Part shown: in pieces, positions 4,864 through 5,674 of the stretch
Numbering within the stretch: position 1 is the first letter of the stretch
Layout: the number at the start of each line of letters is the position of its first letter
Position numbers and translations under genes: made by a program
Assembly: GCA_035645115.1 (NCBI GenBank)
Contig: DASQNF010000222.1
Span: 1-5,674 of the forward strand
Direction: 5' to 3'
DNA from: JACVRW01 sp035645115
GTDB taxonomy: Bacteria > Actinomycetota > Thermoleophilia > Solirubrobacterales > Thermoleophilaceae
Length of the DNA stretch: 5,674 nt
The notes under the pieces: model-generated
What the model saw: only the letters and a program-made list of their open reading frames with translations
What the model was told of the DNA's origin: nothing
Database searches by the model: none

Positions 4864-5250
4864 GTGAGACGCTGCGCCTCCCTCGCCGCCGCCTGCGTTC
4901 TGCTAGCAACGGGCTGTGGGGGCGACGGCGAAGCGGACGAGCCGGCCCGCACGGTCACGGTCCGCGCGAACGGCGAGCTCAGGGTGGTGGGCGACGAATA
5001 CTCCTTCGATCCGGCGCGGGTGGTGGTCACGGGAGCGGGGCGGCTCGAGATAACACTCGACAACCAGGGCACGCTGGCCCACAACCTCAAGCTCGTCAAG
5101 GCGGGCGAGGAGGTTGGCGGGACGCCCACGTTCCCGTCGGGTCGCGCGGAGTCCGGCACGGTGAACCTGGAGCACGGCAGCTACGAGATGGTCTGCACGG
5201 TGGGCGACCACGAGGAGCTGGGCATGACCGGGACGCTCGTGGTGAAGTAG
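4864..5250 (+). CDS. Cupredoxin-domain (type I copper) lipoprotein
   Basis: A 128-residue exported blue-copper-like protein. The signal peptide ends in the lipobox LATGC, so Cys18 is the probable lipidated residue. The mature part is a single Greek-key cupredoxin domain (about 38-128). The expected type I copper ligands are present in order: His73 in GTLAHNLKL, then Cys111, His116 and Met121 in VCTVGDHEELGM. The spacing is plastocyanin/sulfocyanin-like, and the C-terminal strand is TGTLVV. It probably passes single electrons at the outer face of the membrane; copper storage or delivery is an alternative. The GTG at 4864 has no Shine-Dalgarno and follows a -10-like hexamer by 9 nt, suggesting a leaderless message. 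It is divergent from a cytochrome c lipoprotein and convergent with the RsbW-type gene, whose stop begins 18 nt past its own. Confidence 0.9.
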   Translation: MRRCASLAAACVLLATGCGGDGEADEPARTVTVRANGELRVVGDEYSFDPARVVVTGAGRLEITLDNQGTLAHNLKLVKAGEEVGGTPTFPSGRAESGTVNLEHGSYEMVCTVGDHEELGMTGTLVVK

Positions 5251-5256
5251 AGGCTC

Positions 5257-5268
5257 GCGGCCGGCCGC
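5257..5268. repeat. 12-bp perfect palindrome between convergent genes
   Basis: GCGGCCGGCCGC fills most of the 18-bp gap between the convergent cupredoxin and RsbW-type stop codons. It could form a short hairpin (4-bp stem, CCGG loop) acting on both transcripts, but it is too short and lacks T-tracts for a confident terminator. GC-only palindromes of this length are expected by chance in such DNA. Confidence 0.25.
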
Positions 5269-5664
5269 TCAGGGGCGCCGCTTGACGAGCCGCAGGAGAG
5301 TCCCGCCCGTCCCGGCGCGCACGTCCACCTCGTCCATCACCAGGCGCATGAACTCGAGGCCGCGTCCCGACTCGGGGATCTCGCCGCCGCGGCGGACCCG
5401 CGGCCGGAAGCGGCCGGTGTCGAGCACCTCGAACACGAGCGCGTCACCCTCCGCGCCCACCGCGATCCGAATCGGGTCATGCGGCGAGCTGGAGCCGTGC
5501 TGGATGGCGTTCGTCACCGCCTCGCTCATCGCGAGCTTGACCTGGTAGCGGGCGTCCTCGTCGAAGCCGAACTCGGCGGCCGCATGCTCGGCGAAGTCGC
5601 GCGCCTCCTTCAGGCGGCCTACGTCCGCTCTGATCGCGTGCTCACGTGGCTCGAAGATGACCAT
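5269..5664 (-). CDS. RsbW/SpoIIAB-type ATP-binding protein (anti-sigma serine kinase family)
   Basis: A 131-residue single-domain GHKL (HATPase_c) protein of the kind that binds a sigma factor and phosphorylates an anti-sigma antagonist. The N-box is SEAVTNAIQHG (47-57), with the Mg-coordinating Asn52 and catalytic-type Glu48. The G1 box is DTG (82-84), and the G2 region is SGRGLEFMRLVMDEV (99-113). Length and box spacing fit RsbW-like proteins; no transmembrane or sensor domain is present. The ATG at 5664 is chosen because GGAG (5674-5671) lies 6 nt upstream; the preceding in-frame GTG at 5667 would be only 3 nt from it. A TGA overlaps this ATG (TGATG), as expected if an upstream gene, commonly a STAS-domain antagonist in this family, ends there, but that gene is outside the window. 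No partner sigma can be assigned; the ECF factor at 1065-1535 is not the usual target class. Confidence 0.88.
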   Translation of the reverse strand: MVIFEPREHAIRADVGRLKEARDFAEHAAAEFGFDEDARYQVKLAMSEAVTNAIQHGSSSPHDPIRIAVGAEGDALVFEVLDTGRFRPRVRRGGEIPESGRGLEFMRLVMDEVDVRAGTGGTLLRLVKRRP

Positions 5665-5674
5665 CACTCGCTCC

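Overview
High-GC bacterial DNA with GC-rich third codon positions and frequent GTG starts. The protein set is ECF sigma, L,D-transpeptidase with an Ala/Pro-rich linker, small lipoprotein redox carriers and an RsbW-type kinase. This suggests an actinobacterium, perhaps Thermoleophilia/Solirubrobacterales-like; the lineage is an inference from style, not a search result. No mobile element, CRISPR array or rRNA is visible.

Layout, right to left on the minus strand. At the right edge (5269-5664) is a small RsbW/SpoIIAB-type ATPase. It is convergent with a plus-strand cupredoxin lipoprotein (4864-5250). The cupredoxin is divergent from a cytochrome c lipoprotein (4429-4839), with only 24 bp between the two GTG start codons. 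That gap holds one near-symmetric AT-rich hexamer that reads as a -10 box in both directions, which would make both messages leaderless or nearly so. From the cytochrome leftward everything lies on the minus strand: serS (3156-4406), tRNA-Ser(UGA) (3013-3099), a membrane-anchored L,D-transpeptidase with a sigma-region-4-like N-terminal domain (1567-2916), an ECF sigma factor (1065-1535), an O6-alkylguanine-DNA alkyltransferase (463-1068), tRNA-Ser(GCU) (351-439) and tRNA-Arg(ACG) (190-263). A possible gene start runs off the left edge (1-92).

Three groupings stand out. (1) Two lipid-anchored electron carriers, cytochrome c and a type I copper protein, share one very compact divergent control region, suggesting a common role in respiratory electron transfer outside the membrane. 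(2) Seryl-tRNA synthetase sits beside a tRNA-Ser gene, with a second tRNA-Ser further along the same strand. (3) The transpeptidase, sigma factor and alkyltransferase are closely packed (31-nt gap, then a 4-nt ATGA overlap) with no recognisable anti-sigma gene. The transpeptidase links a cytoplasmic helix-turn-helix-like domain to an extracellular cell-wall enzyme, and the alkyltransferase has an extra N-terminal segment. Either could regulate the sigma factor; this is the best candidate for an undescribed signalling arrangement here, but it is a hypothesis.
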